The translations under genes and the position numbers were made by a program. A DNA stretch of 36,635 nt from Clostridia bacterium (GTDB lineage: Bacteria > Bacillota > Clostridia > Christensenellales > CAG-138): assembly GCA_030527115.1 (NCBI GenBank), contig JAUNBM010000019.1:1-36635 (forward strand), in the 5' to 3' direction. The notes beneath the pieces are model-generated. The model saw only the letters and a program-made list of their open reading frames with translations, made no database searches and had not been told where the DNA came from. Below are positions 8,699 through 17,012 of this stretch, in pieces. Numbering within the stretch: the first letter of the stretch is position 1; each line of letters starts with the position of its first letter.

Positions 8699-10435
8699 TC
8701 AGGACAGAAGCTTTTGCAGGCTCTTTCCCCGATTCGGGAGGATTAAGAGCCACAGCACAAGATAGTTGAGAACAAGACTTATCGCCGCCACCAGCGCGAG
8801 TAGTCCTAAAACGTCCCCCGCGCCGAGGGCCTGGCTCGGAGCAATCTCCGCAAGTCTTGCGGGCAGGGTTTGCGCGCACAGGGCGTAGCACAGCGCCACC
8901 GCTCCGGCGTAACCCGGCAGAGCCGTGAACAAGAAGGGGGCCGAGAAGCTCAGGTGGGCGCGGCGCATGGGAGTTCCGAGGGCGCGGCGCAGGGCAAACT
9001 CACGGCGATAGAGGAAAACGAGCAGGAGGCTGTAGGCGAGCACGACGACGGCAAACGCCAGCACCGAACCGGCAAAGCCCAGCGCATAGCGCCCCTGCAT
9101 GAGCGTATAGGTTTCCTGGACTTCGGGCCAGTCCGAATCCGTCATATGAAGCGCATAGCCCTCGCTCATAAGCGGAGCTTCAACCTGGTTTAAAAAGGCG
9201 TCATAGTCGTTGCCCTGCACGCGAAAGCTGTAGGTATAGGGACGGGCGGGGGTTTGTTCGCCATCGGGAAGGGCTTGCAAAGGCACGAAAATATCGTTAA
9301 AGGAGGCCTGATAGTAGTCCTGCGCGTTTCGGTTCACAAAGTTGTAAGTGCCGATAATCGTAAAACTGCCGAGGGAGCTTTCGCTTCGAGTAAGGTCGCG
9401 CAATATGTCGGTTCTGTCCGGAAAGCCGCTCTCGATTCCGGCAACGAGTTGCGTTTCGCCGGAGGTATAGGCATAGTCGGCGCTGAACAGGTTTATACTG
9501 TCACCGACGGAAAGCCCGTTCGCATTGGCAAAGTGCAGGCTCACGACACAGACGTTCGCGCCGGCGTCGCCGGGGTTGATGCCGCGTCCCTGGGTATAGA
9601 ACAGCGAGCCGTCCGCCACGGGCAGGAGCATGGACATATCGTTTGTGCCGCGCAGAGTAACGCGGTCGTCGAGGGAGTTGATGACCTCGATCATATCCGC
9701 AAGTCCCCTGTCTTCAAGCACCGCCTGCCCGGCGGCTATGGCCTGCTCCGTTGTCAGCGATGTGGAGACCGGAACAACCCCGTTTTGATCCAACACCTCG
9801 TCAGAGACCGTCCCCGGCCAGATAGTCGCGGGCGGCTCGATAAAGACGTGAAGCCTGAAAAGCTCGGGACGGAAGCCGTTGTTGCCAAAGGCTCCGATAA
9901 AAAGATAGCGCCCGTCCTTTTCGAGAAGGGGCTCCGCATCGAGGGGCCGCGAGGCGACGACGAGCATCTCCCCGTTGCGCGCCTCCGTATCGGCGCGTCC
10001 GGCATAGACATACTCCACCCTTACCATAACCTCCTCGTTGAAATAAAGGGAGGTTTGACGCAATGCGGGCGCTTCGCTTACCGTGCCCAAGAATATGCAA
10101 AAATCATCGAGAGCGCGGCTTAAAAAGGAGTCCGGAACGTTTATTGCACCCTCAACGCGGCCAACGCGAGTGACGCGCCTGTCCTCGGCGGACAGCAGGC
10201 CGGTCGCTTGCAGGCTTTCGATAACCTCGTCGGGCAGGGCTTGCACGTCGGGCAGTTCGGCGTAGGTTTGCCGCACCGTGCCAATATAGGAGTAATGTTG
10301 CTCGGCATATGAAAGCCCCAGCCCATCCACATAGGTCTGCAAAAACAACAGCATGGACGCAACGGCGGCCGCGAACAGAAAAAGAAACAGCGGCAATATC
10401 TTCTGTGGACTGCGTAGAATTATTTTGAGTTCCAT
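8699..10435 (-). CDS. ABC transporter permease, FtsX type (larger half)
   Basis: A 578-residue partner permease and first gene of the operon. It has an N-terminal helix (about 12-32), an extracellular domain of roughly 420 residues, and three C-terminal helices with the FtsX-like segment YRREFALRRALGTPMRRAH, a typical coupling sequence in MacB/LolC/E permeases. The extracellular part is much larger than in its partner, so it may hold the substrate- or partner-binding surface. A modest AGG-type ribosome binding site precedes the ATG. Function beyond envelope transport or sensing is not predictable. Confidence 0.82.
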   Translation of the reverse strand: MELKIILRSPQKILPLFLFLFAAAVASMLLFLQTYVDGLGLSYAEQHYSYIGTVRQTYAELPDVQALPDEVIESLQATGLLSAEDRRVTRVGRVEGAINVPDSFLSRALDDFCIFLGTVSEAPALRQTSLYFNEEVMVRVEYVYAGRADTEARNGEMLVVASRPLDAEPLLEKDGRYLFIGAFGNNGFRPELFRLHVFIEPPATIWPGTVSDEVLDQNGVVPVSTSLTTEQAIAAGQAVLEDRGLADMIEVINSLDDRVTLRGTNDMSMLLPVADGSLFYTQGRGINPGDAGANVCVVSLHFANANGLSVGDSINLFSADYAYTSGETQLVAGIESGFPDRTDILRDLTRSESSLGSFTIIGTYNFVNRNAQDYYQASFNDIFVPLQALPDGEQTPARPYTYSFRVQGNDYDAFLNQVEAPLMSEGYALHMTDSDWPEVQETYTLMQGRYALGFAGSVLAFAVVVLAYSLLLVFLYRREFALRRALGTPMRRAHLSFSAPFLFTALPGYAGAVALCYALCAQTLPARLAEIAPSQALGAGDVLGLLALVAAISLVLNYLVLWLLILPNRGKSLQKLLS

Positions 10436-10470
10436 AGCCTGACCTCATTTGACGAAAAGGGGAACAAAAC

Positions 10471-10486
10471 TCAGCGGGAGCGCTGA
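10471..10486 (-). promoter_or_regulatory. Palindrome at the transcription start of the ABC operon
   Basis: TCAGCG-GGAG-CGCTGA forms a perfect 6-bp inverted repeat beginning about 10 bp downstream of the -10 box of the ABC operon. It could be an operator for a dimeric repressor or a hairpin at the extreme 5' end of the mRNA. No regulator gene is adjacent. Confidence 0.4.
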
Positions 10487-10496
10487 AGCTATCTTT

Positions 10497-10523
10497 AGTA
10501 TAGCAGATGAGGGGGGCTGTCAA
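10497..10523 (-). promoter_or_regulatory. Promoter of the ABC transporter operon
   Basis: On the minus strand, a perfect TTGACA (10523-10518) and TATACT (10502-10497) are separated by 15 bp. This is shorter than the 17 bp seen elsewhere in the window, so the promoter may be weak or need an activator. Confidence 0.5.
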
Positions 10524-10631
10524 GACCCGCCCGCAAGCGGGATAAAAGCTTTTGCTCCAAAACGGATTTTACTTTGGCAAGTTACTGGCGGAGATTCGGC
10601 GTCGCGTGGGAGGAGAATCCTCCGGTTTGGG

Positions 10632-10660
10632 TTGCCATTTTAGTCAAAACCGCGTATAAT
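10632..10660 (+). promoter_or_regulatory. Sigma-A-type promoter of murC
   Basis: TTGCCA (10632-10637), a 17-bp spacer and a perfect TATAAT (10655-10660). AAGGAG (10679-10684) follows before the ATG at 10691. A small inverted repeat, GGAGG/CCTCC, lies just upstream around 10611-10625. Confidence 0.75.
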
Positions 10661-10690
10661 AAGATGTTAATGTGATTTAAGGAGAATTCC

Positions 10691-12052
10691 ATGGCAACTT
10701 TGGATGAGGCAAGGAGCATATATTTTGTTGGGATCGGCGGCTGCAGCATGAGCGGGCTCGCCCAGATTCTGTCGTATCAGGGGCACTTGGTTCGCGGGAG
10801 CGACCGGGAGGAGAGCCAGTTCACGCGAAAGCTGGCGCAGGACGGGATTACGGTTTTCATCGGGCATAAGGCCGAGCAGGTGGGAACGGCGGATCTTTTG
10901 ATATACTCCGCGGCAATCAAGCCCGACAACCCTGAGCGCGTGTTTGCGCGGGAGCATGGGATTCCCGAGATGGAGCGGAGCGTTGCGCTGGGCCAGATAT
11001 CCGAGCGCTTTTCCCGTGTTGCCGCCATTGCGGGCTGTCACGGAAAAACCACCATAACCTCGATGCTCGCCTATATCAACGAGGCGGCGAGGCTCGACGC
11101 CACCGTACACGTCGGCGGCTTTATGGAGCTTTTGCAGGGCGGGGTGAAGGTTGGAAAAAGCGACGTTTTCATTACCGAGGCTTGTGAGTATGTCGAGAGC
11201 TTTTTAACGCTTTCCCCGACGATTGCGCTAATCAACAACATTGATAACGATCATTTGGACTGCTACCGCGATATCGACCATATTGTTTCGGCGTTCTTCC
11301 GCTTCTGCTCGCTCGTGCCGCCGGAGGGAAAGATTATTGGGTGCATCGACGACAGCCATGTGCGCGAGTTGCTCCCGGTGGTTGACCGGCAAACGGCGAC
11401 CTATGGACTGCGCGAGGGCGACTATCATGCCGACAGCATCGAATATGACGGGCTTGGCAACCCGTCCTTCGACCTGATCGACAACGGCGAGCGGCGCGGC
11501 AGGGTTGAGCTTTCGGTTCCGGGCACGCATAATATCATCAACGCGATTGCGGCGTATGCGGTCAGCAAGGAGCTGGGCGTGCCCTTCGGCATATATACGC
11601 GGGCAATCTCGGAGTTTGTCAACACAAAGCGAAGATTCGAGTTTATGGGCGAGAAGAACGGGATAAAGGTTTTTCACGATTACAGCCATCATCCGAATGA
11701 GATTCGGGCAATCCTGGAGGCGGCGCACCGCGTTCCGCACAAAAAACTGTTTTGCGTGTTCCAGTGCAACAGCTATACGCGGGCAAAAACGCTGTTCTGC
11801 GAGAACGTCGACTGCTTCCAATATGCCGACGAGGTGCTGGTTCCCGACATCTATCCCGGACGGGAGAAGGACGACGGCTCCGTTCACGCCACGGATATGG
11901 TTGAGGGCATCAACAGGGGCGGAGGTTTAGCAAGCTATATTCCGACCTTTGAGCTGATAAGGGACTATCTCGATAAAAACGCGGCGGAAGGCGATATCGT
12001 TGTAACCGTAGGGAGCGGCGACGTATACCGGCAGACCGCGAAACTGCTCTGA
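10691..12052 (+). CDS. murC: UDP-N-acetylmuramate--L-alanine ligase MurC
   Basis: A 453-residue Mur ligase. It joins L-alanine to UDP-MurNAc using ATP, the first step in building the peptidoglycan stem peptide in the cytoplasm. Visible are the N-terminal nucleotide-sugar domain (IYFVGIGGCSMSGLA), the ATP-binding P-loop AGCHGKTT (about 114-121), the central-domain block EACEYVESFL...NNIDNDHLD, and the C-terminal-domain motif DYSHHPNEI. The usual P-loop Thr (GTHGKT) is Cys here (C116), a tolerable but uncommon change. The length matches the family. Promoter and AAGGAG are well placed. It heads a run of four tightly spaced genes to 14680, which suggests the next three also serve the envelope. 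Confidence 0.95.
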   Translation: MATLDEARSIYFVGIGGCSMSGLAQILSYQGHLVRGSDREESQFTRKLAQDGITVFIGHKAEQVGTADLLIYSAAIKPDNPERVFAREHGIPEMERSVALGQISERFSRVAAIAGCHGKTTITSMLAYINEAARLDATVHVGGFMELLQGGVKVGKSDVFITEACEYVESFLTLSPTIALINNIDNDHLDCYRDIDHIVSAFFRFCSLVPPEGKIIGCIDDSHVRELLPVVDRQTATYGLREGDYHADSIEYDGLGNPSFDLIDNGERRGRVELSVPGTHNIINAIAAYAVSKELGVPFGIYTRAISEFVNTKRRFEFMGEKNGIKVFHDYSHHPNEIRAILEAAHRVPHKKLFCVFQCNSYTRAKTLFCENVDCFQYADEVLVPDIYPGREKDDGSVHATDMVEGINRGGGLASYIPTFELIRDYLDKNAAEGDIVVTVGSGDVYRQTAKLL

Positions 12053-12056
12053 GCGC

Positions 12057-13565
12057 ATGAAGAAGCGCAAAAAAACGGAGTCGCTAAGCCCCTTCGACCT
12101 CTTTCGCCAATCGCTGAGCGAAGGCGAAAGGGCGGCGCTTTGCGCTTTCTTTAACGAGTTTGATACGCACTGCCTGCTTCCGAGGAGCGAGAAGGAGCGG
12201 CTTAAAACGGATTTTGAAAGCGCCCTGCTCCGGTACAAGGAGCTGAACGTTGACCTTCAAACCGCCGTGGAGCGGCTCGATATTGCAAATCTCGGCGGCT
12301 TCTATTCGCGCCCGCCTATCCTCTGGTACGCCTTGGACGATGCGGCGAAGATATATCCGCTGTCGATGCGGCGCGGACAGATGGCGGTATTCCGGTTGTC
12401 GGTTTATTTTTATGAGGACGTAGTGCCGGAGCTTTTGCAGATGGCGCTGACCTTTACGATGAAACGGTTTCCGAGCTTTGCAACCACGGTGAAGCGCGGG
12501 TTCTTTTGGCACTACTTGGACACTTCAAAAAGGCGCTTTGCAATCGAGCCGGACAGCGGGCTCCCCTGCCGTGCGCTGAAAATTGCCCGGAGCGGGTCGC
12601 AGTCCTTCCGGGTGATGTACTATAAAAACCGGGTCAGCGTCGAGTTTTTCCATATCCTGACCGACGGTGTGGGCGGCATGATATTTCTCAAAACGCTTGC
12701 CGCAGAGTATCTTCGGCTATGCGGCTATCCGGCTTCCCCCGCTGAAGGCGTGCTGGACGTTGGCGGACAACCCACGCCGGAGGAGGCCGAAAACGGCTTT
12801 AAGTTCTCGGAGCGAACCTATAAGGCTTCGGGCTTTGTGGACAGGCCCGCTCTGCAAATGAGCGGAAAGCTGTCGCGCTCAAAGCCCTACCGGGTTTTGC
12901 ATTTTAAGATGGACGCCGAGCGGCTCAAAAGCGCCGCTAAGGGCATGAACGCCACCGTAACCGCCTACGTTTTGGCTCAGATCTTTCTTGCCGGACGCTT
13001 TGCAACCGACGAGTTGAACGGGGATATGAATATTCAGGTTCCGGTTAATATGCGAAAGTTCTATCCCTCCCAAACGCTCCGCAACTTCTCGCTGTATTGC
13101 GGCGTCCGCCTGCCGGTTCAGGATATAACTTCGGCGGCGGAGATAGTCCCGGAGATTGCGCGCCAGCTTTCGCAAAAGGCGACGAAGGACGCGATGAGCG
13201 AGATGATGAAGGGGGCGCAGGGGCTGGTTAATGCGGTTCGCTATGTGCCGCTGTTTATCAAAGCCCCGATTGCGAGGCTGGTATACGGCTTCCTCGGAGA
13301 TAAGATTTTCAGCACCACTTTGTCCAACCTGGGCGTGGTGAATATGCCCGAGGAGCTTGCCGGGCACATAGAGAGCATGGATTTCACCCTCGGAACGGCG
13401 CTCTCCAACCGGGCGAGCTGTTCCATGGTGACGTATGGGAACATAGCCACCCTGTCCATCGCAAAGATGACCGCCGATCCCTCCTTCGAGGAGCGGCTGT
13501 TCGAGCTGTTGGCAAAGGATGGGGTGGAAGCCGAAGTGGAAGGGAGCGCGCCCGATGAAAGTTAA
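12057..13565 (+). CDS. Condensation / alcohol-acyltransferase-like protein
   Basis: A 502-residue protein with the fold signature of CoA-dependent acyltransferases (NRPS condensation domains, WS/DGAT and alcohol acetyltransferases). The active-site motif appears as H199-xxx-D203-G204 in FHILTDGVGG, and the C-terminal half has the family's NMRKFYPSQTLRNF region. Such enzymes move an acyl group from a thioester to an alcohol or amine. It follows murC by 4 bp and overlaps the next gene, a membrane protein, by 11 bp. The neighbouring CDP-alcohol phosphatidyltransferase suggests acylation of a lipid or lipid-linked alcohol, but this is inference. The N-terminal 90 residues are charged and helical. 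Only a weak ribosome binding site is seen. Confidence 0.7.
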   Translation: MKKRKKTESLSPFDLFRQSLSEGERAALCAFFNEFDTHCLLPRSEKERLKTDFESALLRYKELNVDLQTAVERLDIANLGGFYSRPPILWYALDDAAKIYPLSMRRGQMAVFRLSVYFYEDVVPELLQMALTFTMKRFPSFATTVKRGFFWHYLDTSKRRFAIEPDSGLPCRALKIARSGSQSFRVMYYKNRVSVEFFHILTDGVGGMIFLKTLAAEYLRLCGYPASPAEGVLDVGGQPTPEEAENGFKFSERTYKASGFVDRPALQMSGKLSRSKPYRVLHFKMDAERLKSAAKGMNATVTAYVLAQIFLAGRFATDELNGDMNIQVPVNMRKFYPSQTLRNFSLYCGVRLPVQDITSAAEIVPEIARQLSQKATKDAMSEMMKGAQGLVNAVRYVPLFIKAPIARLVYGFLGDKIFSTTLSNLGVVNMPEELAGHIESMDFTLGTALSNRASCSMVTYGNIATLSIAKMTADPSFEERLFELLAKDGVEAEVEGSAPDES

Positions 13566-14130
13566 GCTCAGCTACCCCCTGCCCGAGAAAAGAACTCAGC
13601 ATTGGAACCGGCTCGTATCGGCGCTGAACTGGGCGTTTCTGTTTACCGCCTATATCTGCCCGATAGTCAATCTGACTACCGGAGGCAAGGCATGGAGCGT
13701 GGTTGTGCTGTGGTCTTTGTGGATTCTCCGCTCCAATGTCGTTGCGCCCGCGCTGGTGGAATATAACCGCATCAGTCAGTTCATCAAATTCATCGTTCAC
13801 GCCTGCGTTCTGCTCATCCTTATCGACGTGTTTTTATCGCCGGGCTGGGCGGTTGAGGTGGTTCCAATCGTCTGCTTTTCGGGGCTGATTATCGCGGGCT
13901 TCCTGTTCTTTACGAATCTTCAGCGGCAGAAGCAGAATATGTTTCCAATGCTGGGGCTGATTGCCGTGTCCCTGGGCTGTACCATCGTCGGGCTGATAGT
14001 ATGGCGCGAGGAAAGGCTCTGGTCGCTGGTCGTCATGGGCGCGCTCGCGTTTGCCTTGCTTGCGGGTTGCGTTTGCGTCCTCGGCTTGGACTTCCTCCGC
14101 GAGCTGAAAAAGCGGTTTCATGTCAAATAA
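13555..14130 (+). CDS. Small multi-pass membrane protein (DUF6320-like)
   Basis: A 191-residue protein with about five or six membrane segments (about 23-43, 47-65, 78-97, 100-120, 130-150, 155-177) and a basic C-terminal tail. It resembles the membrane part of DUF6320 proteins, which often sit beside acyltransferase-like genes in Clostridia, but lacks the N-terminal zinc-ribbon many of them have; the assignment is tentative. The start is set at ATG 13555, with AAGGGAG a few bases upstream, inside the end of the preceding gene. It overlaps both neighbours by 11 bp, so the three products are likely translated together and may form a membrane complex. Confidence 0.65.
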   Translation: MKVKLSYPLPEKRTQHWNRLVSALNWAFLFTAYICPIVNLTTGGKAWSVVVLWSLWILRSNVVAPALVEYNRISQFIKFIVHACVLLILIDVFLSPGWAVEVVPIVCFSGLIIAGFLFFTNLQRQKQNMFPMLGLIAVSLGCTIVGLIVWREERLWSLVVMGALAFALLAGCVCVLGLDFLRELKKRFHVK

Positions 14131-14680
14131 AGCGGGCAAAGCGCCCCTCAATCTTGCCGACCTGATTACGCTGAGCCGCATAATTGCCGCCCTCGGCCTG
14201 TTGCTCCTCCCCCCGTTTGGCATCGCGTTCCAATGCTGTTATGCCTTTTGCGGCGTCAGCGACGTTTTGGACGGCTTCGTGGCGCGGCGATTGAAGGTGG
14301 CGGGCGAGAGGGGAGCGAAGCTCGACGGAGCGGCGGACACGGTTTTCTTCCTCATAATACTGGCGCTTTCGATAAGATACTTAGAAATCCCGACTTGGGC
14401 TTGGGGCTTGGCGGGGGCTGTTCTGCTCATAAAGGTTGCGGGCGGCGTCGCGGGGCTTATCAAGTTTCGAGCGCTCCCCTTTTTGCATACGCATCTGAAC
14501 AAGGCGGCGGGGGTTGCGGTCTTTCTGTTCTTGCCCCTGTACCGGCTTGCGGGCGCGGCGGGCGCGCTGATTCCCGTGCTTTTAGTCGCCCTGCTTGCCG
14601 CAACGGAGGAGCTGTTGCTGGTTTTAAGAGCCGGGGAGTTGAACCGCGAGCAGGCGGGGATTTTCCGCATTAAGCCTTGA
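14120..14680 (+). CDS. CDP-alcohol phosphatidyltransferase family protein
   Basis: A 186-residue integral membrane enzyme with a complete CDP-alcohol phosphotransferase signature: D48-xx-D51-G52-xx-A55-R56-x8-G65-xxx-D69-xxx-D73. These residues bind the metal ions and the CDP-linked substrate. About six hydrophobic segments match family topology. Members transfer a phosphatidyl or similar group from a CDP-linked donor to an alcohol such as glycerol phosphate, inositol or serine; the acceptor cannot be read from sequence. It is the last gene of the murC run, and its stop codon lies inside the -35 box of the next promoter. No clear ribosome binding site is seen, so translation is probably coupled to the gene before. 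Confidence 0.85.
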   Translation: MSNKAGKAPLNLADLITLSRIIAALGLLLLPPFGIAFQCCYAFCGVSDVLDGFVARRLKVAGERGAKLDGAADTVFFLIILALSIRYLEIPTWAWGLAGAVLLIKVAGGVAGLIKFRALPFLHTHLNKAAGVAVFLFLPLYRLAGAAGALIPVLLVALLAATEELLLVLRAGELNREQAGIFRIKP

Positions 14681-14705
14681 CTAAGCGGGCGGGGGCAGGT
14701 ATAAT
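14677..14705 (+). promoter_or_regulatory. Strong sigma-A-type promoter of the DUF1538-PII operon
   Basis: TTGACT (14677-14682), a 17-bp spacer and a perfect TATAAT (14700-14705). The -35 box overlaps the stop codon of the preceding gene. The leader to the proposed start at 14801 is about 90 nt and includes an ATTCTT/AAGAAT inverted repeat. Confidence 0.8.
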
Positions 14706-14800
14706 ATATATGTAGAGATTTGCGGACATTTCCTGACGAACGGGATAGAGCGATTCTTTGTACCAGACTCTTTGAAGAATGATAGAAAGAAGGTGCCCTT

Positions 14801-16324
14801 ATCAACAAAAGCGAGTATATTAAAAAACGCGCCCTGCTGGCGGAGAAGATCAAGGAGGCTGCCGTATCGGTAGTCCCGATTATTGCAATTGTAGTTATCC
14901 TGTGCCTGTCCATCACCCCCGTCCCCACCGACTTGCTCCTGTCGTTTTTGATAGGCTCCGTTATGGTTGTAGTCGGCATGGGGCTGTTTTCGATAGGCGC
15001 GGAGACCTCGATGACTCCGATAGGAACGAGAATCGGCTCCGCCCTTACCAAATCGCGCAAGCTGTGGCTCATTCTCCTCGTAAGCTGTATTCTTGGAATA
15101 GTAATCACGATAGCCGAGCCCGATCTTCAGGTGCTGGCGACTACCGCTCCGCATATCAACAGCACCGTTTTGCTATTGACCGTGAGCGTCGGCGTGGGGC
15201 TGATGCTGGCGGTCTGTATGTGGCGCATACTGGCGGGAGTGCGGCTTAGAAACCTGCTTATCATTCTGTATGCGGTTGCCTTTATCCTCGCTTTTTTCTC
15301 CGATAAGAGCTTTTTGAGCATAGCGTTCGACTCCGGCGGGGTAACGACCGGGCCGATGACGGTTCCCTTCATCCTCGCGCTCGGCATGGGCGTTTCCCAT
15401 ATCCGAAGCGACAAGAAAGCCGCCGCCGACAGCTTTGGACTGGTTGCGCTCTGCTCCATCGGGCCCATCATCTCCGTGCTTATCCTCGGCCTCTTTTATA
15501 AGGGCGACGGCGCATCGGCTCAAATATCCACCGTCTCGTGGGGCAACACGGCGGAGATAGGCGCTTCCTATATAGGCGCGATTCCGCATTACCTGTCGGA
15601 GATGGCGGTAGCGCTTGCCCCGCTCGCCGTAATCTTCCTGCTGTTTCAGGTTTTCTCGTTTAAGCTTGCCCGGCGGCCGTTTTTAAAGATACTTCTCGGC
15701 TTTTTGTTCACCTATGCCGGCCTGGTGCTGTTTTTAACCGGGGTCAACGTCGGCTTCTCCGCGCTCGGAACGGTTCTCGGCGCGGGGCTTTCGCAGGGCT
15801 GGCAAAAGTATATTCTCATTCCGCTGGCGATGGTTTTGGGCTGGTTTATAATCTCCGCCGAGCCGGCGGTATACGTCCTTGAAAAACAGATTGAGGAGGT
15901 AAGCGCCGGCGCGATTCCGGGCAAGGCGATAAAGCTGAGCCTTTCGATAGCCATCGCTGTTGCGATGGGGCTTTCCATGCTCCGCGTGCTAACCGGCGTG
16001 TCAATACTCTGGTTTTTAATCCCCGGCTATGCGATAGCGCTGTTGCTCACGCTGTTCGTGCCGGATATCTTCACCGCGATAGCCTTCGACTCCGGCGGCG
16101 TGGCTTCGGGGCCTATGACCGCCACGTTCATGTTGCAGTTTGCGCTGGGAGCGAGCGTGGCGCTCGGCGGCGAACCGGTTACCGACGCTTTCGGGCTGGT
16201 AGCCATGGTTGCGATGATGCCGCTTATCACGATACAGGCGATGGGCTTTATCTACGGCAGGAAGAAGGAACTCGAAGAAAAACCTGTCTACGGCGACCTC
16301 GATATCGTCGAGCTTTGGGGGTGA
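14801..16324 (+). CDS. DUF1538 family membrane protein, apparent ATC start
   Basis: A polytopic membrane protein of the DUF1538 family, built as two related halves. Each half carries the conserved block AFDSGGVxxGPMT (about residues 175-187 and 428-440) flanked by hydrophobic helices. It is probably a permease with unknown substrate. The reading frame is open from 14786, and the coding character (charged N-terminus NKSEYIKKR, then a first membrane helix) starts well before the first TTG at 14933. The only start that fits the ribosome binding site (GAAAGAAGG at 14785-14793) is ATC at 14801, giving 507 residues. No ATG, GTG or TTG exists in frame between 14786 and 14932. If TTG 14933 is used, the protein is 463 residues and loses most of the first helix. 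A PII-like gene follows 4 bp after the stop. Confidence 0.82.
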   Translation: MNKSEYIKKRALLAEKIKEAAVSVVPIIAIVVILCLSITPVPTDLLLSFLIGSVMVVVGMGLFSIGAETSMTPIGTRIGSALTKSRKLWLILLVSCILGIVITIAEPDLQVLATTAPHINSTVLLLTVSVGVGLMLAVCMWRILAGVRLRNLLIILYAVAFILAFFSDKSFLSIAFDSGGVTTGPMTVPFILALGMGVSHIRSDKKAAADSFGLVALCSIGPIISVLILGLFYKGDGASAQISTVSWGNTAEIGASYIGAIPHYLSEMAVALAPLAVIFLLFQVFSFKLARRPFLKILLGFLFTYAGLVLFLTGVNVGFSALGTVLGAGLSQGWQKYILIPLAMVLGWFIISAEPAVYVLEKQIEEVSAGAIPGKAIKLSLSIAIAVAMGLSMLRVLTGVSILWFLIPGYAIALLLTLFVPDIFTAIAFDSGGVASGPMTATFMLQFALGASVALGGEPVTDAFGLVAMVAMMPLITIQAMGFIYGRKKELEEKPVYGDLDIVELWG

Positions 16325-16328
16325 GACA

Positions 16329-17003
16329 ATGAACCTTGTGATCTCGATTATCAACCCGAACGGAGTTTCAACGCTCAGCGACATTCTCCAAAAGCTCAAG
16401 CTTCCGCTGATGCTGACGCTGATGGGCCACGGAACGGCAACCAAGGGGATGCTGGAGCTTTTGGGCATGGACTCCAAGGAGCGGCGCGTGGTTTTAACCG
16501 CCGCCGACACGGAAAAAACCCGCGAGCTGATTCAGGCTCAGCGCAGAAGGCTCTATATAGACGCGCCGGGGAACGGAATTTTGTTAGCGGTACCGATTAA
16601 AAGCGCAGGAGGAGGCAAAACGATGGAAATGCTCAGCGAAGGTCAGGTGGTAAAGCAACCGCCCGTATTCAATCCGGATTATGAGCTTGTGCTCGCCATA
16701 GCCAACGAGGGCTGTAACGAGCAGGTTATGGACGCCGCCAGGGAGGCGGGAGCCCGGGGCGGCACGGTTTTGCACGCCAAGGGCACCGGCGCGAAAAAGG
16801 CGGCAAAGTTCTTCAAGGTATCCATAGCGCAGGAGAAGGAGATAGTTTTGATCGTCGCCGCCTCCGACAAGAAGTCCGATATAATGAAAGCCATATTGGA
16901 AAAGGCGGGGCCCGGCACGGAGGCGGGGGCAATAGCTTTCTCGCTTCCGGTGAGCGAGGTGGTGGGCTTCGCCACGATGAATGTGGAAAAGGATACGGAT
17001 TGA
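16329..17003 (+). CDS. Tandem PII-like signalling protein
   Basis: A 224-residue cytoplasmic protein made of two PII/GlnB-like domains (about 1-100 and 112-218). The second is closer to the family, with GARGGTVLHAKGTG, FFKVSIAQEKEIVLIV and FSLPVSEVVG. The first keeps the same order of elements (HGTATKG, LGMDSKERRVVLT, APGNGILLAVPI) but is more diverged. PII proteins bind nucleotides and small molecules at subunit clefts and control transporters or enzymes; the standard one is a trimer of single domains. A two-domain chain could form a pseudo-hexameric or mixed ring. It sits 4 bp after the DUF1538 gene with GGGGTGAG as ribosome binding site, so it probably gates that membrane protein, by analogy with AmtB-GlnK. 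Confidence 0.82.
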   Translation: MNLVISIINPNGVSTLSDILQKLKLPLMLTLMGHGTATKGMLELLGMDSKERRVVLTAADTEKTRELIQAQRRRLYIDAPGNGILLAVPIKSAGGGKTMEMLSEGQVVKQPPVFNPDYELVLAIANEGCNEQVMDAAREAGARGGTVLHAKGTGAKKAAKFFKVSIAQEKEIVLIVAASDKKSDIMKAILEKAGPGTEAGAIAFSLPVSEVVGFATMNVEKDTD

Positions 17004-17012
17004 GCTTTTTAG

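Noticed and set aside
9254-10123. Plus-strand frame of 289 codons
   Set aside because: Antisense to the larger FtsX-type permease; composition is that of a shadow frame.
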